Notes: a model not told the origin generated them from the sequence alone. Positions 43,497-52,349 are shown, counted from the first letter of the stretch. The stretch is DNA of 64,000 nt from Methylovirgula sp. (GCF_037200945.1 NZ_JBBCGP010000001.1:620001-684000); one strand, 5' to 3'. A program made the numbers and translations.

Positions 43497-44636
43497 TCAA
43501 GCGTCTTCCAGCGCGTACTTTCGACAATGTTCGAGATAAGCTTTTTCATGATCCGCTAGGAGATCAACGATACTGCTCCAAAGCCAACTTGGAGCGTCCA
43601 GATTTTGCGATCTGTTACCGCGGAGGTCGTCAAGCCACTTTTGGCGCGTCTTGGCGTCCATCTGGCGGCTGTGCGCCTTTCCAACGACAGCTGCGAGGTA
43701 TCGAGCCACCGAGACAGCTTCTTGTCGAGTTAATCGCTCAATTTCGATCTTGAGATCCTGTGGCAGAAGTTCTCTCACGAAGGCGGATTTTCCCCTCAAG
43801 TGTATCGCTCTCATGCGTTTGCCCAAGAAAGGAGACAAGTGTCGGGCGCCGGCGACCACGCGCTCACCTTGATCCGCAGGCATTTTCGCATTTTGCGTGT
43901 GCGGCGCGGCTGATAGCGTCGCTTCCTTAATATCCATGAGGCAATAATCTGAGTTGCTGCCCTTCTTTGCACCAACTTCGAGGAGGACGGCGTATCTTAA
44001 GCGGCCCAACGAACTGCATCCCTTCATCCAATAGGCCGCATCACGGAGTTTTACGCGGGCACTGTCATCGCGCGAGCGTAATATTGTCGCTAACCTTTTG
44101 ATTTCCTCGTTGTCAAAAAGCTTTTCAAGCTCGAGCCTTTCATCATCGGTGATGGGCCAGAATTTTTTTCCCAGCGGAATAGTTGGATCAACATCCTCGA
44201 TGCGGTCCTGCGCCAGCGTCTTCCAAGAAGCTGCGGACGCCCGCTTGGTAACAAGGCGCACGGTCTCAGGCTCAGGGACATCGACGTCGTCTTGGAAATC
44301 CGGCTCGAAAGCTTTTTCATAGCCTTCGATGAGCTGTTCAATCATTTTCGCGGTCGTCACGCCTGGTAGGTCCGAGCCGCGGGCGGCGGATGCAAGCGAC
44401 AGTCCCAAGCGGATGAGATCATGCGCGGGATTTCCAATGACGGTTTGGTCGAGATCACGAATCTGGACCTCTATCCGGCCGTTTGCATTTGCGACCGGCC
44501 CGAGGTTGCCAACATGGCAATCACCGCAAATCCAAATCGGGGGGCCGTCAGGAAGTGTGCCGTGCTTTAAACCTTCTAACCACTCGTAGAATTTGAGTGT
44601 ATTGCCACGCACGTAAGCATGCGCCGAGCGCGCCAT
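43497..44636 (-). CDS. DUF2252 family protein
   Basis: This 379-residue protein has the kinase-like fold signature of DUF2252: AHAYVRGNTLKFYEWLEGL, then PIWICGDCHVGNLGPVANAN and EVQIRDLDQTVIGNPAHDLI with the H-x-x-N and D-x-D-like acidic residues, and LLEVGAKKGSNSDYCLMDIK later. The biochemical role is unproven. ATG 44636 is the only standard start; the frame is open about 110 bp further upstream without one, so some N-terminal sequence (often present in the family) may be lost or start at a rare codon. Confidence 0.8.
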   Translation of the reverse strand: MARSAHAYVRGNTLKFYEWLEGLKHGTLPDGPPIWICGDCHVGNLGPVANANGRIEVQIRDLDQTVIGNPAHDLIRLGLSLASAARGSDLPGVTTAKMIEQLIEGYEKAFEPDFQDDVDVPEPETVRLVTKRASAASWKTLAQDRIEDVDPTIPLGKKFWPITDDERLELEKLFDNEEIKRLATILRSRDDSARVKLRDAAYWMKGCSSLGRLRYAVLLEVGAKKGSNSDYCLMDIKEATLSAAPHTQNAKMPADQGERVVAGARHLSPFLGKRMRAIHLRGKSAFVRELLPQDLKIEIERLTRQEAVSVARYLAAVVGKAHSRQMDAKTRQKWLDDLRGNRSQNLDAPSWLWSSIVDLLADHEKAYLEHCRKYALEDA

Positions 44637-44859
44637 CTTGAGGTTTCTCGTGTGAATGAGGCCGGCCGCACGTGCCTCGGGGGAAACAATATTTTGCGCG
44701 ATTTTCGTCGTCCAGTTCGGGCTAGGTTTTGCGGACCAGCTAACCGTCTAGCCGCAGCTAAGTTCCGTTGCAGTCTCTGCTGAGGTCATTGCGCCGCTCT
44801 TCCCCCCTTGCAGGATTGGAATGGTCCCCTTTTGGGGAGAACCCTTTAGGCACGGGGAT

Positions 44860-44985
44860 TCAGATCCTGTGGGCACGCGTTAATAAGTTTGGCGCGCCTC
44901 GATACCAGGCCTCTGCATCGTCATGGCTCGCGTGTTCGATGGCAGCGATTTTTTTAAGTTCGGCCTCTTGACGCGCATTGTCCAT
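44860..44985 (-). CDS. Small hypothetical protein (41 residues)
   Basis: This frame reads MDNARQEAELKKIAAIEHAS, then HDDAEAWYRGAPNLLTRAHR. It has a strong ribosome site (GAGGTAGGAA directly upstream of the ATG at 44985) and a charged helical composition. It lies between the hsp20 and DUF2252 genes. Too short for family assignment. Confidence 0.4.
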   Translation of the reverse strand: MDNARQEAELKKIAAIEHASHDDAEAWYRGAPNLLTRAHRI

Positions 44986-45101
44986 TTCCTACCTCGAACA
45001 CCGCCGGGCGCCGTGTTCGGGTCCGGTGGGACATAGAGGGGCGTCGGTCTCCCTCACCGGCGCTCCTCATGCCCAGATCGCTTCACACGGAGGATTTGGA
45101 A

Positions 45102-45584
45102 ATGAGGACCATGTTTGACTTCACGCCATATCGGCGTTCCACCGTCGGCTTCGACCGTCTTTTCGATCTGCTTGAGACTGGCACGCGGCCCGACGTGGCT
45201 GACGGCTATCCGCCCTTCGATATCGTTCGGGAAGGCGAAGACCATTACCGCATCCAACTCGCAGCCGCCGGCTTCGCACCGCAGGACATTGAGGTGGTTG
45301 CTCAGCAGAACCAGCTTACGGTCACTGGCCGGCGCGCCGACGATAATGACAAGGGCGAGTACCTGCATCGTGGCATTGCGACCCGTGCGTTCGAGCGTCG
45401 CTTCCAGCTCGCTGACTTTATTGAGGTCGGCCATGCGAGCTTCGAAAACGGTCTGCTCAGCATCGAACTGAAGCGCGTCGTCCCGGAGGCAATGAAGCCC
45501 CGCAAGATCGAGATTGGCGGCGGCAACACCGGTAATGAGCAGCTTACCGCACTCAACGCCGAAGCACCGCGACAGGCAGCCTGA
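45102..45584 (+). CDS. Small heat shock protein Hsp20
   Basis: This 160-residue alpha-crystallin chaperone has N-terminal MRTMFDFTPYRRSTVGFDRL, an alpha-crystallin domain from YPPFDIVREGEDHYRIQLAA to LADFIEVGHASFENGLLSIE, with the A-x-x-x-n-GVL-like turn ENGLLSIEL, and a Gln/Ala-rich tail. It holds unfolded proteins in an ATP-independent way. ATG 45102 fits GGAGG 8 bp upstream. It is probably heat-induced; I could not identify a specific heat-shock promoter or a certain RNA thermometer in the leader. Confidence 0.95.
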   Translation: MRTMFDFTPYRRSTVGFDRLFDLLETGTRPDVADGYPPFDIVREGEDHYRIQLAAAGFAPQDIEVVAQQNQLTVTGRRADDNDKGEYLHRGIATRAFERRFQLADFIEVGHASFENGLLSIELKRVVPEAMKPRKIEIGGGNTGNEQLTALNAEAPRQAA

Positions 45585-45674
45585 TTTCATAAGCGGTTCG
45601 CCGGCATCGCCGTCGTGGCGGCGCCGGCGGCCATATCCGAACCTAGCCAAACAAGGAAAGAGAAAGGACCGGAA

Positions 45675-45987
45675 ATGACGAGCAAATCGAAGGCGATCGG
45701 ACCTTTTCTGGCCGGGGCGATCGCTCTGGGAGTGATGTCTTCAAATGCGGCATCCGCGGATGCCGGTTGCTCAGCCGGACGGCCCCCAGCATGCCGGGCG
45801 CGCGACCACACCCGTGTTTTGGCGCGGCGGTTGGGGGCCGGGCTGGGGCTGGCATCGAGGTTGGGGACCCGGTTGGGGCGTCTATCGGGCTTGGGGACCC
45901 GGCTGGGGGCCAGGATATTACGGATATGGCTGGGGCTGGCGCCGCAACCGGTGCTATTGGCATCCGCGCGCCTGCGGCTGGTGGTAG
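45675..45987 (+). pseudogene. Exported Gly/Trp-repeat protein, frameshifted
   Basis: ATG 45675 encodes a signal peptide (GPFLAGAIALGVMSSNAASA). Just after the cleavage region, near 45759, the frame shifts by one. The continuing frame gives PVAQPDGPQHAGRATTPVFW, then repeats of GWGPGWGW / WGPGWG and an ending RCYWHPRACGWW to a stop at 45987. Adding one base restores about a 104-residue exported Trp/Gly-rich protein similar in style to the one at 43133. A sequencing error is possible. Confidence 0.6.
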
Positions 45988-46060
45988 GATCAAGCGCGGC
46001 GGCCGGCGTCCGGTCGGCCGCCGCCCATCAAGGGCAATGCAACTACGGTGAGGAAGTGCC

Positions 46061-46549
46061 GTGTCGATCAAGGGAAGTCTTCAGAAGATTGCTGACGAGT
46101 TTCGCTCGCTGTCACTCTACCAGCGTTACGAGCATCTCATCATTCTCATACTGATCGGACTCATCGCGATCGTCGTCGGCGCCGCGATGTGGAAGCTGGT
46201 CTTGAAGATTTTGTTCGGTCTGGTGATGACCGGCGGACTCGATCCATCGAACTATAGTACATTCCAAATCGTCTTCGGGATGATCTTTACAGTTCTCATC
46301 GCACTCGAATTCAAGAAATCCCTGCTCGTGGTCGCCCAGCGTCAGGATACGGTGGTGCAGATGCGCTCGATCATAATAATCGCGATCCTCGCGATATGCA
46401 GGAAGCTCATTATCTTTGACATGGGTGAAGCCGATGCAATGCGCCTCTTTGCATTGGCAGCGACTATTTTGGCGCTGGGCACTGTATATTGGTTGGTGAC
46501 GCGCTCCGATGGTCATAAGTCGGTCAGCGAACCGGTTTCTGAACCTTAG
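46061..46549 (+). CDS. psiE: PsiE-like membrane protein
   Basis: This 162-residue inner-membrane protein has four hydrophobic helices: EHLIILILIGLIAIVVGAAM at about 24-43, IVFGMIFTVLIALEFKKSLL, MRSIIIIAILAICRKLIIFD, and FALAATILALGTVYWLV. This is the phosphate-starvation-inducible E layout with the conserved R-x-I-I-I-x-x-x-L-x-x-x-R-K helix. Function is unproven. The start is GTG 46061 with GAGGAA upstream. Confidence 0.85.
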   Translation: MSIKGSLQKIADEFRSLSLYQRYEHLIILILIGLIAIVVGAAMWKLVLKILFGLVMTGGLDPSNYSTFQIVFGMIFTVLIALEFKKSLLVVAQRQDTVVQMRSIIIIAILAICRKLIIFDMGEADAMRLFALAATILALGTVYWLVTRSDGHKSVSEPVSEP

Positions 46550-46670
46550 CCGCTCTGACGGGTTGTCAGCCGCCGCCTGGAGCCGGCTCTGTATTTCGAT
46601 ACAAGCGATGGTAGCGGGATTACCTGATAAAAATCCGATGAGCACGCTGCGCCCTTCAAAGGAGATGGTC

Positions 46671-47504
46671 TTGACGAAGACTTGGTTGATCACAGGCTGC
46701 TCAAGCGGTTTTGGTAGAATCCTTGCAGAAGCCGCTCTTGAACGCGGCGACAATGTCGTTGCCACGGCTCGCGACCCAAAGACACTCAACGATTTGGTAT
46801 CGAGGTATTCGAGGTCAGCTCGCGGAATAGCCTTGGATGTGAGAAAAGATGGCGATGCCGCAGCGGCGGTTGATCTAGCGCATGCCGACTTCGGCGGCCT
46901 GGACATCCTGGTCAATAATGCCGGATTCGGCTTCGTCGGAGGCATCGAAGAGGCTACTCCCGAAGAATATCGGCCAATGTACGAGACGAACGTTTTCGGC
47001 CTGATCGAGACGACCCGAGCCGCGTTGCCCACCCTTCGCGCGTCAGGCCATGGAAGGATCGTCAACGTGTCATCGATTGGCGGCATCGCCGGTCGCGCGG
47101 GGTTCGGATTCTATAACGGTACCAAATTCGCTGTCGAAGGTCTTTCAGAAGCCCTCGCCCAAGAGGTCGCCCCGTGCGGCATCAAGGTGATTATTGTTGA
47201 GCCCGGCGCGTTCCGAACGGACTTTCTCGGTCGGTCGATTGCCACTGCAAAGCGCGAGTTGCCGGAATACGCTGACACCGTGGGGCAAACGCGCCACTTC
47301 AGCGCTAGCAACAACGGCAACCAGGCTGGCGATCCGCACAAGGCGATTGCTGTGCTCTTGAAAGCAATCGATTCCGAGTCTCCCCCGCTTCATCTTTTGC
47401 TTGGCAAGGACGCCTACGAGCGGGCGCGCGCCAAGTTTGCCGCTTTTGAACAAGACATGTCGACGTGGGAGCCAGAGGCAACGTCGACCGGCTTCGATAG
47501 CTAG
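46671..47504 (+). CDS. Short-chain dehydrogenase/reductase
   Basis: This 277-residue classical SDR has coenzyme loop WLITGCSSGFGRILAEAAL, DILVNNAGFGFVGG, catalytic Ser in GRIVNVSSIGGIAGR and YNGTKFAVEGLSEAL (Tyr-x-x-x-Lys), then VEPGAFRTDF. Arg residues after the first strand favour NADP. It is likely an oxidoreductase acting on a small carbonyl or alcohol; the substrate is unknown. TTG 46671 is preferred because GGAG sits 6 bp upstream. ATG 46665 would overlap that site, and ATG 46638 or earlier is also open. Confidence 0.88.
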   Translation: MTKTWLITGCSSGFGRILAEAALERGDNVVATARDPKTLNDLVSRYSRSARGIALDVRKDGDAAAAVDLAHADFGGLDILVNNAGFGFVGGIEEATPEEYRPMYETNVFGLIETTRAALPTLRASGHGRIVNVSSIGGIAGRAGFGFYNGTKFAVEGLSEALAQEVAPCGIKVIIVEPGAFRTDFLGRSIATAKRELPEYADTVGQTRHFSASNNGNQAGDPHKAIAVLLKAIDSESPPLHLLLGKDAYERARAKFAAFEQDMSTWEPEATSTGFDS

Positions 47505-47925
47505 GCAGGACACCAGGGCTTTGCCTCGCGGGATCCGGGGAACGCGGGTGTGTTCGACGCAAATGAGGTCCGCACGCGGATGCGCGGACCTCTTCCGATG
47601 AACGGCCGCCACGCCTTAATGCCTCGCCAGCCACGAAGCTGAGCGAGCACACGGGCTTTGGCTCGGCTACCCGTATTCCTCCGACGAAACAATGAGCGCC
47701 CCGCTCTTCTTGCGCTTCTGGGAACTGCAACTCCGCGTTCAGGAGTCCGTCGACCGCCACCCAATCGACAACGAACAGTAGCGTCTCGCTGCCCCACTGA
47801 CGCTGCACGACCGCGACCAGATCCGCTAAACGGGCGCAATCGAACGGCTCGTCAAACTCCGGCGCAATCTCGGCAAGCCAGTGGCCGTCGCCATAGGCAA
47901 CTTTAACTCTGCGCGGCTGAGTCAT
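47305..47925 (-). CDS. Hypothetical protein, N-terminal part convincing
   Basis: The first 100 residues (MTQPRRVKVAYGDGHWLAEI, then APEFDEPFDCARLADLVAVV) look like a real small protein. The remaining frame becomes Arg/Pro/Ser-rich and runs 200 bp into the 3' end of the SDR gene through the hairpin at 47565-47592. The natural end is therefore probably earlier, with a lost stop or frameshift near 47640. Family not recognised. Confidence 0.35.
   Translation of the reverse strand: MTQPRRVKVAYGDGHWLAEIAPEFDEPFDCARLADLVAVVQRQWGSETLLFVVDWVAVDGLLNAELQFPEAQEERGAHCFVGGIRVAEPKPVCSLSFVAGEALRRGGRSSEEVRASACGPHLRRTHPRSPDPARQSPGVLPSYRSRSTLPLAPTSTCLVQKRQTWRAPARRRPCQAKDEAGETRNRLLSRAQQSPCADRQPGCRCC
47565..47592. 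terminator. Hairpin after the SDR gene
   Basis: GAGGTCCGC and GCGGACCTC form a 9-bp stem around a 10-base loop, 60 bp after the SDR stop. There is no strong T run, so it may be a bidirectional or weak terminator. Confidence 0.5.
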
Positions 47926-48004
47926 GTCGCACCGGGCGGGCCAAGGTCCGCGAGCTTGGCCTCGACCTCAACTACGTTGATAATTCGGGCCAAAAACGCT
48001 GCGC

Positions 48005-48214
48005 TCATTCGCCAGACTCTGGCTCGCAAACTTCAAACGTCGGGCGGTACTCAACCCGGCCCCTTTCCCCGTCATTCGGTTCCACGCGCAGTAATGCCGT
48101 CTCAGCTTGGTCTAAGGCGCGCCCGATTAATGGCCAATCACGCCGATTCGCGATCAATCTTGCTTCCGCAAAAAGGTCGCTCATTCGCCGCATGTCGACA
48201 TCCGGTCTGGGCAT
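48005..48214 (-). CDS. Small hypothetical protein
   Basis: The part from about 48214 reads MPRPDVDMRRMSDLFAEARL, then ANRRDWPLIGRALDQAETAL, a plausible helical soluble protein of about 69 residues. The frame is open to 48361, but that extension is Arg-rich and unlikely to be coding. The start is uncertain. Confidence 0.35.
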   Translation of the reverse strand: MPRPDVDMRRMSDLFAEARLIANRRDWPLIGRALDQAETALLRVEPNDGERGRVEYRPTFEVCEPESGE

Positions 48215-48415
48215 TGCCGTGGCTCGCAATAATTGCAGTCGAACACCGAAAGGTCGAGGAAAGTTCAATTGGTATCGCCCGGTAGGGACGGCCTGCTGGC
48301 AGCGCATCCGTGCCGCCCGTTTGATATTCCTTCTGAAGCCTATGTCTTTTATTAAAGACACGCTCTAGCTTCTGAGGGACAACCCTTAGTCGTCAGTACT
48401 TTCGCAGGAGGGCGG

Positions 48416-48655
48416 ATGGCCATTTATCGACTGATTCAAAGTTCGACGTTTACGCCGCTTGAGGCATCGGCAATGACGGAAGCCTACGAACGCGCCTTGG
48501 TTATTTTTGGCATCAGCGACAGAAACGATCCGCAAACGGAAAGGATTGCGCTTGCTATCCTTCATCTATTGCGTGACGGAGAGACAGATCCCAACCGTCT
48601 CGCGGAATTCGCCTGTCGGGCTCTTGGGCAAAACTTAAGCGGGCCTGCCGCGTGA
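48416..48655 (+). CDS. Conserved-type small hypothetical protein
   Basis: This 79-residue helical protein contains TPLEASAMTEAYERALVIFG, DPQTERIALAILHLLRDGET and NRLAEFACRAL. ATG 48416 has AGGAGGG just upstream. Proteins with this pattern are, from memory, common in Hyphomicrobiales and of unknown function. It is monocistronic. Confidence 0.6.
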   Translation: MAIYRLIQSSTFTPLEASAMTEAYERALVIFGISDRNDPQTERIALAILHLLRDGETDPNRLAEFACRALGQNLSGPAA

Positions 48656-48828
48656 GGATCACTTCGGCCAATCGCCTCGCTCAATAGGGGGCTACCCTAC
48701 CCCCGCTACGGGGCGCCGAGCCTTTTAACCGCGCTGGGAACGCCGGGGTATAATGACGGCAAATATCCGTGATGGAACATGCCGTTCCGCTTCGCATTAA
48801 GCGCTCTACGAACCGGTAGGAGAATTTG

Positions 48829-49134
48829 ATGCGACTTCCAAAGATCGTGTTATTGATCACTGCGCTTTCGTTTGTGGCCTATGGCAATGCGTTTGCGCAG
48901 ACGGGCGGAGCCGCTGGCGGCGCTGCTGCGGGCGGGGCAGCCGGGGGCGCTGCCGGAACATCCGGAGCGGGCCCAACCGACGGCGGCGCGGCCTCGCAGA
49001 ATTCAGTCGGCGGTGCGGCAAATAGTGGGTTGGTGGCTCCGTCTGGCACGCCGAACCAAATGGCTCCTACGCCAAGCCAGCGCGTGCAGCCCGCGTCTCC
49101 GAATGGGTCGCCATCACCGACGAATCCGCAATAG
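48829..49134 (+). CDS. Exported Gly/Ala-rich low-complexity protein
   Basis: This protein of about 101 residues has a Sec signal (LPKIVLLITALSFVAYGNAF, cleavage after AQ), then a Gly/Ala/Ser/Pro-rich mature part (GGAAGGAAAGGAAGGAAG, later Pro/Ser/Asn-rich). AGGAGA lies 5 bp upstream of ATG 48829; a TTG one codon earlier is also possible. It closely resembles the protein at 50723-51010 in plan. Possible roles are extracellular matrix or periplasmic filler; no function is known. Confidence 0.6.
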   Translation: MRLPKIVLLITALSFVAYGNAFAQTGGAAGGAAAGGAAGGAAGTSGAGPTDGGAASQNSVGGAANSGLVAPSGTPNQMAPTPSQRVQPASPNGSPSPTNPQ

Positions 49135-49269
49135 CTCGATAGCGTCGCAATTAGGCCGTCGCGTAAAGTCCAGCAGGATCGCTTCGCCGATGTGAGCGCC
49201 GCAAGCTGTACCGGCTCCGAAGTGTTTGCTGGGCTTCTTGGACTACGCGACCGTACGGAGGTCGATGCC

Positions 49270-49620
49270 TCAATCCCTGCCGTCTCGGCGTGGCCTTCGA
49301 TCTATGGCACAGGCGGCGCCGCCTTCGGCTCGATCCGCAACAGCATCTTCATCCTCGCAAGGCTCGAAGAAGGCCATGAGACTGGCCGTGTCGGCTGGAC
49401 AGCTGTGGCATCGAATACGCCATCGACAACAATTGGTCGGTTCGGGCCGAATATCGTTACACCGATTACGGCCATTACGACGTCGGCTATAGCACGGTGC
49501 TTCCAGTGGGTTTTCCTCTCCGCAACCACGATACCGACAATCGGGTGCAGGCTGGCTTTAGCTACAAATTCGATGAGGCGCCGGCCGCCCGCGCCACCGG
49601 TGGTCGCGAAATACTTAGAT
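49270..49620 (+). pseudogene. Outer membrane beta-barrel protein fragment, frameshifted
   Basis: The first frame reads SIYGTGGAAFGSIRNSIF and EEGHETGRVGWTA. After a short deletion near 49409 another frame gives GIEYAIDNNWSVRAEYRYTD, then YGHYDVGYS and the closing strand DNRVQAGFSYKFDEAPA. This is the C-terminal part of an Omp25/Omp31-type (OmpA-like barrel) porin. The N-terminal strands and signal peptide are missing. Confidence 0.7.
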
Positions 49621-49740
49621 CCTCAAGGTAATGGGAAATCCCTTGAGCACACTTCCGGCGGCTCCGGCCGCCGGTTTTTTGTGCCCCTTTCGCCGGAGGG
49701 TCCTCTGGACACTCAAATCGTGAACCTAGCAGAGGGTCCG

Positions 49741-50262
49741 CTAATGCGCGGCTTCGTGGCCCTTCTCGTTACGCAATTTGAGATAACGCTCCAGCGTTGG
49801 CGCCAAGTGCTCGTGTAACCACTCGGCCATTGCTTTTTCTTCCGACAGACAGGCTTTGAGCAATGGAATGGCGGTCGGCTGGTCAGCTTTCCCGGCCAGC
49901 AAGATCATCCCTTCGTAAGCGCAGATTTCGTAGCTGGCGAGGCCGTAAGTCACCATGCTCGACTTAAGGATATCATCCTCCAATCCGCCCGCTATGGCGC
50001 CGGCCATCCCGCCCATCATCGACATGGCAGAATCTTTGAAGGAAGACGCGTCCTGCCCCAGATCGGCGAGGATATGCTCCAGCCGTAGCATCTCATTGTT
50101 CTTGTCAGAGAGGTGGGCAATCAAGCGTTGCTTGGCCTCAGGATAATCGTCGAGCCTGTCGATTACTCGTTTCATCATTGCTTTGGCATTTTTCTGAATG
50201 GCGTGGAGGTTGCGAGCTTCGTTGGCGAGCAGCTCCCGCGAGATGTCCTGAAAGTTGGCCAT
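49741..50262 (-). CDS. Ferritin-like protein, YciE/YciF (DUF892) type
   Basis: This 173-residue four-helix-bundle protein contains SRELLANEARNLHAIQKNAK, KQRLIAHLSDKNNEMLRLEH, then SYEICAYEGMILLAGKADQP and CLSEEKAMAEWLHEHLAPTL. The paired E and ExxH residues are consistent with a di-iron site. Members are stress-induced in enterobacteria. It is monocistronic; the Gly-rich secreted proteins and KGG protein nearby fit a stress cluster. Confidence 0.8.
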   Translation of the reverse strand: MANFQDISRELLANEARNLHAIQKNAKAMMKRVIDRLDDYPEAKQRLIAHLSDKNNEMLRLEHILADLGQDASSFKDSAMSMMGGMAGAIAGGLEDDILKSSMVTYGLASYEICAYEGMILLAGKADQPTAIPLLKACLSEEKAMAEWLHEHLAPTLERYLKLRNEKGHEAAH

Positions 50263-50394
50263 TGGCGTCTCCTTGGGCGTTGAGCGTGACGCGCTATAAA
50301 TCCCAAGCAGACGAGGCAGTTCCCGGCAGTTAGAAACAGATAGGCACGGATTTTGCCTCGGCCTGTGAAGCTCTGGTCAGGGTCAAAATTTGCG

Positions 50395-50634
50395 ATGACG
50401 AGTACTGCCATAAAGCATACGGCGATAATCGTTTTAGGCGTCATTATGACTGCCGCGCTTGCGGTATTGGACAACCATCGCGAGTCCGCACCCACGCAAC
50501 ATGCGACGAACAGCGCGTACACTTGGACGCAGTCCGGAACCGATACACCGGACCCTAAAGGACGCGGGATGCACGGCTGCTTCTTCAGCATGGACGCGCC
50601 GGTCCACGCCAAGTTCTGCATTTCTGAGATGTAG
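50395..50634 (+). CDS. Small exported or membrane hypothetical protein
   Basis: From ATG 50395 this gives 79 residues: MTSTAIKHTAIIVLGVIMTA, then ALAVLDNHRESAPTQHATN, a single N-terminal hydrophobic segment that may be a signal anchor, followed by a polar tail with two Cys. No clear ribosome site or family. Confidence 0.35.
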   Translation: MTSTAIKHTAIIVLGVIMTAALAVLDNHRESAPTQHATNSAYTWTQSGTDTPDPKGRGMHGCFFSMDAPVHAKFCISEM

Positions 50635-50722
50635 TCCACGCCAGTCCATCGACATTCCAAAAGAAGGAACTGCTCGTGCTCTCTCGAATTGGTGCTTGCT
50701 AACAATAAGAGGAGAGAATGCG

Positions 50723-51010
50723 ATGCGTATAAGCAAAGTCACCGCTGTTGCGGCGGTTCTGACATTGGGTCTGGCCTCCAGCGCGATGGCCCAAAATGCT
50801 GGTGGCGCTGGCGCTCCCCCCGCTGATCAAAGTGGAGCGTCCAGCGGTGCGACCGGAGCCAGCAGTGGATCAGGAGGCACCGGCTCTGGCGCAAACGGCG
50901 GCGCAGCCGCTCCCGGATCGACGAATTCATCGTCCGGCGGCTATCAAGAGACCGCGCCAGGTTCTTCTAATCCCAATGGGAACGCCCCTGCTGGAGCGCA
51001 GCACCAATAA
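50723..51010 (+). CDS. Exported Gly/Ser/Ala-rich low-complexity protein
   Basis: This 95-residue protein has a Sec signal (KVTAVAAVLTLGLASSAMAQ, cleavage after AQ), then GGAGAPPADQSGASSGATGA and SSGSGGTGSGANGGAAA, ending in Gln/His. ATG 50723 has AGGAGA upstream. It has the same architecture as the protein at 48829, suggesting a small family of secreted low-complexity proteins. It ends at a strong terminator, so is likely well expressed. Confidence 0.65.
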   Translation: MRISKVTAVAAVLTLGLASSAMAQNAGGAGAPPADQSGASSGATGASSGSGGTGSGANGGAAAPGSTNSSSGGYQETAPGSSNPNGNAPAGAQHQ

Positions 51011-51029
51011 TTCGGGCATTGATAATTGA

Positions 51030-51063
51030 AAAGCCCCGGCGAGAGTCGTCGGGGCTTTTTTTG
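51030..51063 (+). terminator. Intrinsic terminator
   Basis: AAGCCCCG / CGGGGCTT forms the stem around a loop of about 12 bases, followed by a T run. It lies 20 bp after the stop of the Gly/Ser-rich protein gene. Confidence 0.85.
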
Positions 51064-51209
51064 CGTCTCCATCAGCGCCAGCCCTTTCTGCCCTCAGGCC
51101 GGACGTCGACGGCGCGGCTGGAGTAGAAGCGGGTTTTTCCAGAATCTCGGAACCTGCCATTCCCCCTTTCGTTGGGGCGCAGAACCACCAAACACGGCAG
51201 GAGCTTGGC

Positions 51210-52349
51210 ATGAAAGGCTTGGTTTATAACGGCCCACGGGACGTGCGCGTCATGGATGTTCCCGACGCAAAGATCGAGAAAGAAACCGACGCGTTGGTGA
51301 AAATCACCGCGACCAACATCTGCGGCTCCGATCTTCACATGTTTGAGGGCCGAACCAGCGTCGAAAAAGGCAAGATTCTCGGCCATGAAAATCTTGGCCA
51401 GGTCATTGCCGTCGGCAAGGCCGTCGATCGGGTGAAGGTCGGTGACTGGGTTTGCCTGCCGTTTAATATCGGCTGCGGCTTCTGCAAGAATTGCGAAAGC
51501 GGCATGACCTGGGCCTGCCTTACCGTCAATCCGGGCCAGGCCGGCGCTGCCTATGGCTATGCGGAGATGGGCCCGTTCTCCGGCGGTCAGGCGGAATTGC
51601 TGCGCGTGCCTTACGCCGACTTCAATTGTTTCGTGTTGCCGCCCGACGCGCAGGAAAAGCAAACCGATTACGTGATGCTGACCGACATCTGGCCCACGGG
51701 CTGGCATGCGACGGAGCTGGCCGGCCTGAAGAGCGGTGAATCCGTCGTTATTTACGGCGCGGGCCCGGTTGGGCTGTTTGCAGCCTATTCGGCGATGATC
51801 AAAGGCGCGAGCCAGGTGATGATCGTCGACCGTCATCCCGATCGGTTGCGGTTGGCCGAACAAATCGGCGCCATCCCGATCGACGATTCCAAGGAAGATC
51901 CGGTTGACGCGGTCATGAAACACACCAAAGGCGAAGGCGCCGACAAGGGCTGCGAATGTGTCGGCTGGCAATGTCACGACCCGGCGGGGCACGAGGTGCC
52001 CAACGATACGATGAACAAGCTGGTCAAATCCGTCCGTGCGACCGGCGCGCTCGGCGTCGTGGGCGTCTTCGTGCCGCAGGACCCGAAATCGAAAGATAAG
52101 CTCATGCAGCACGGGCAGATTGCGTTCGATTTCGGTCTCTTCTTCGAGAAGGGCCTGCGGATGGGATCGGGGCAAACGCCGGTCAAAGCCTATAATCGAC
52201 GGCTTGGCGCGCTCATCGAAAAGGGAAAGGCGAAGCCCTCGTTTCTCGTCTCGCACGAATTGTCGCTGGATAAGGCGCCGGACGCTTACAAGCATTTCGA
52301 CTGCCGGGAGCACGGCTGGACCAAAGTGGTGCTGCGGCCGGCGGCCTGA
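51210..52349 (+). CDS. Zinc-dependent alcohol dehydrogenase, glutathione-independent formaldehyde dehydrogenase type
   Basis: This 379-residue medium-chain dehydrogenase has catalytic zinc ligands Cys38 (NICGSDLHMFEG) and His59-Glu60 (ILGHENLG), structural zinc Cys 89, 92, 95 and 103 (CGFCKNC...C), and an NAD loop VIYGAGPVGLFAAYS. The block CECVGWQCHDP and the length match the formaldehyde dismutase / glutathione-independent formaldehyde dehydrogenase group. It probably oxidises formaldehyde or other aldehydes and alcohols with NAD. ATG 51210 has GGAG upstream. It is monocistronic. Confidence 0.9.
   Translation: MKGLVYNGPRDVRVMDVPDAKIEKETDALVKITATNICGSDLHMFEGRTSVEKGKILGHENLGQVIAVGKAVDRVKVGDWVCLPFNIGCGFCKNCESGMTWACLTVNPGQAGAAYGYAEMGPFSGGQAELLRVPYADFNCFVLPPDAQEKQTDYVMLTDIWPTGWHATELAGLKSGESVVIYGAGPVGLFAAYSAMIKGASQVMIVDRHPDRLRLAEQIGAIPIDDSKEDPVDAVMKHTKGEGADKGCECVGWQCHDPAGHEVPNDTMNKLVKSVRATGALGVVGVFVPQDPKSKDKLMQHGQIAFDFGLFFEKGLRMGSGQTPVKAYNRRLGALIEKGKAKPSFLVSHELSLDKAPDAYKHFDCREHGWTKVVLRPAA

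Noticed and set aside
43651..43872. Plus-strand frames inside the DUF2252 gene
   Set aside because: Antisense of a well-supported gene, with no independent evidence.
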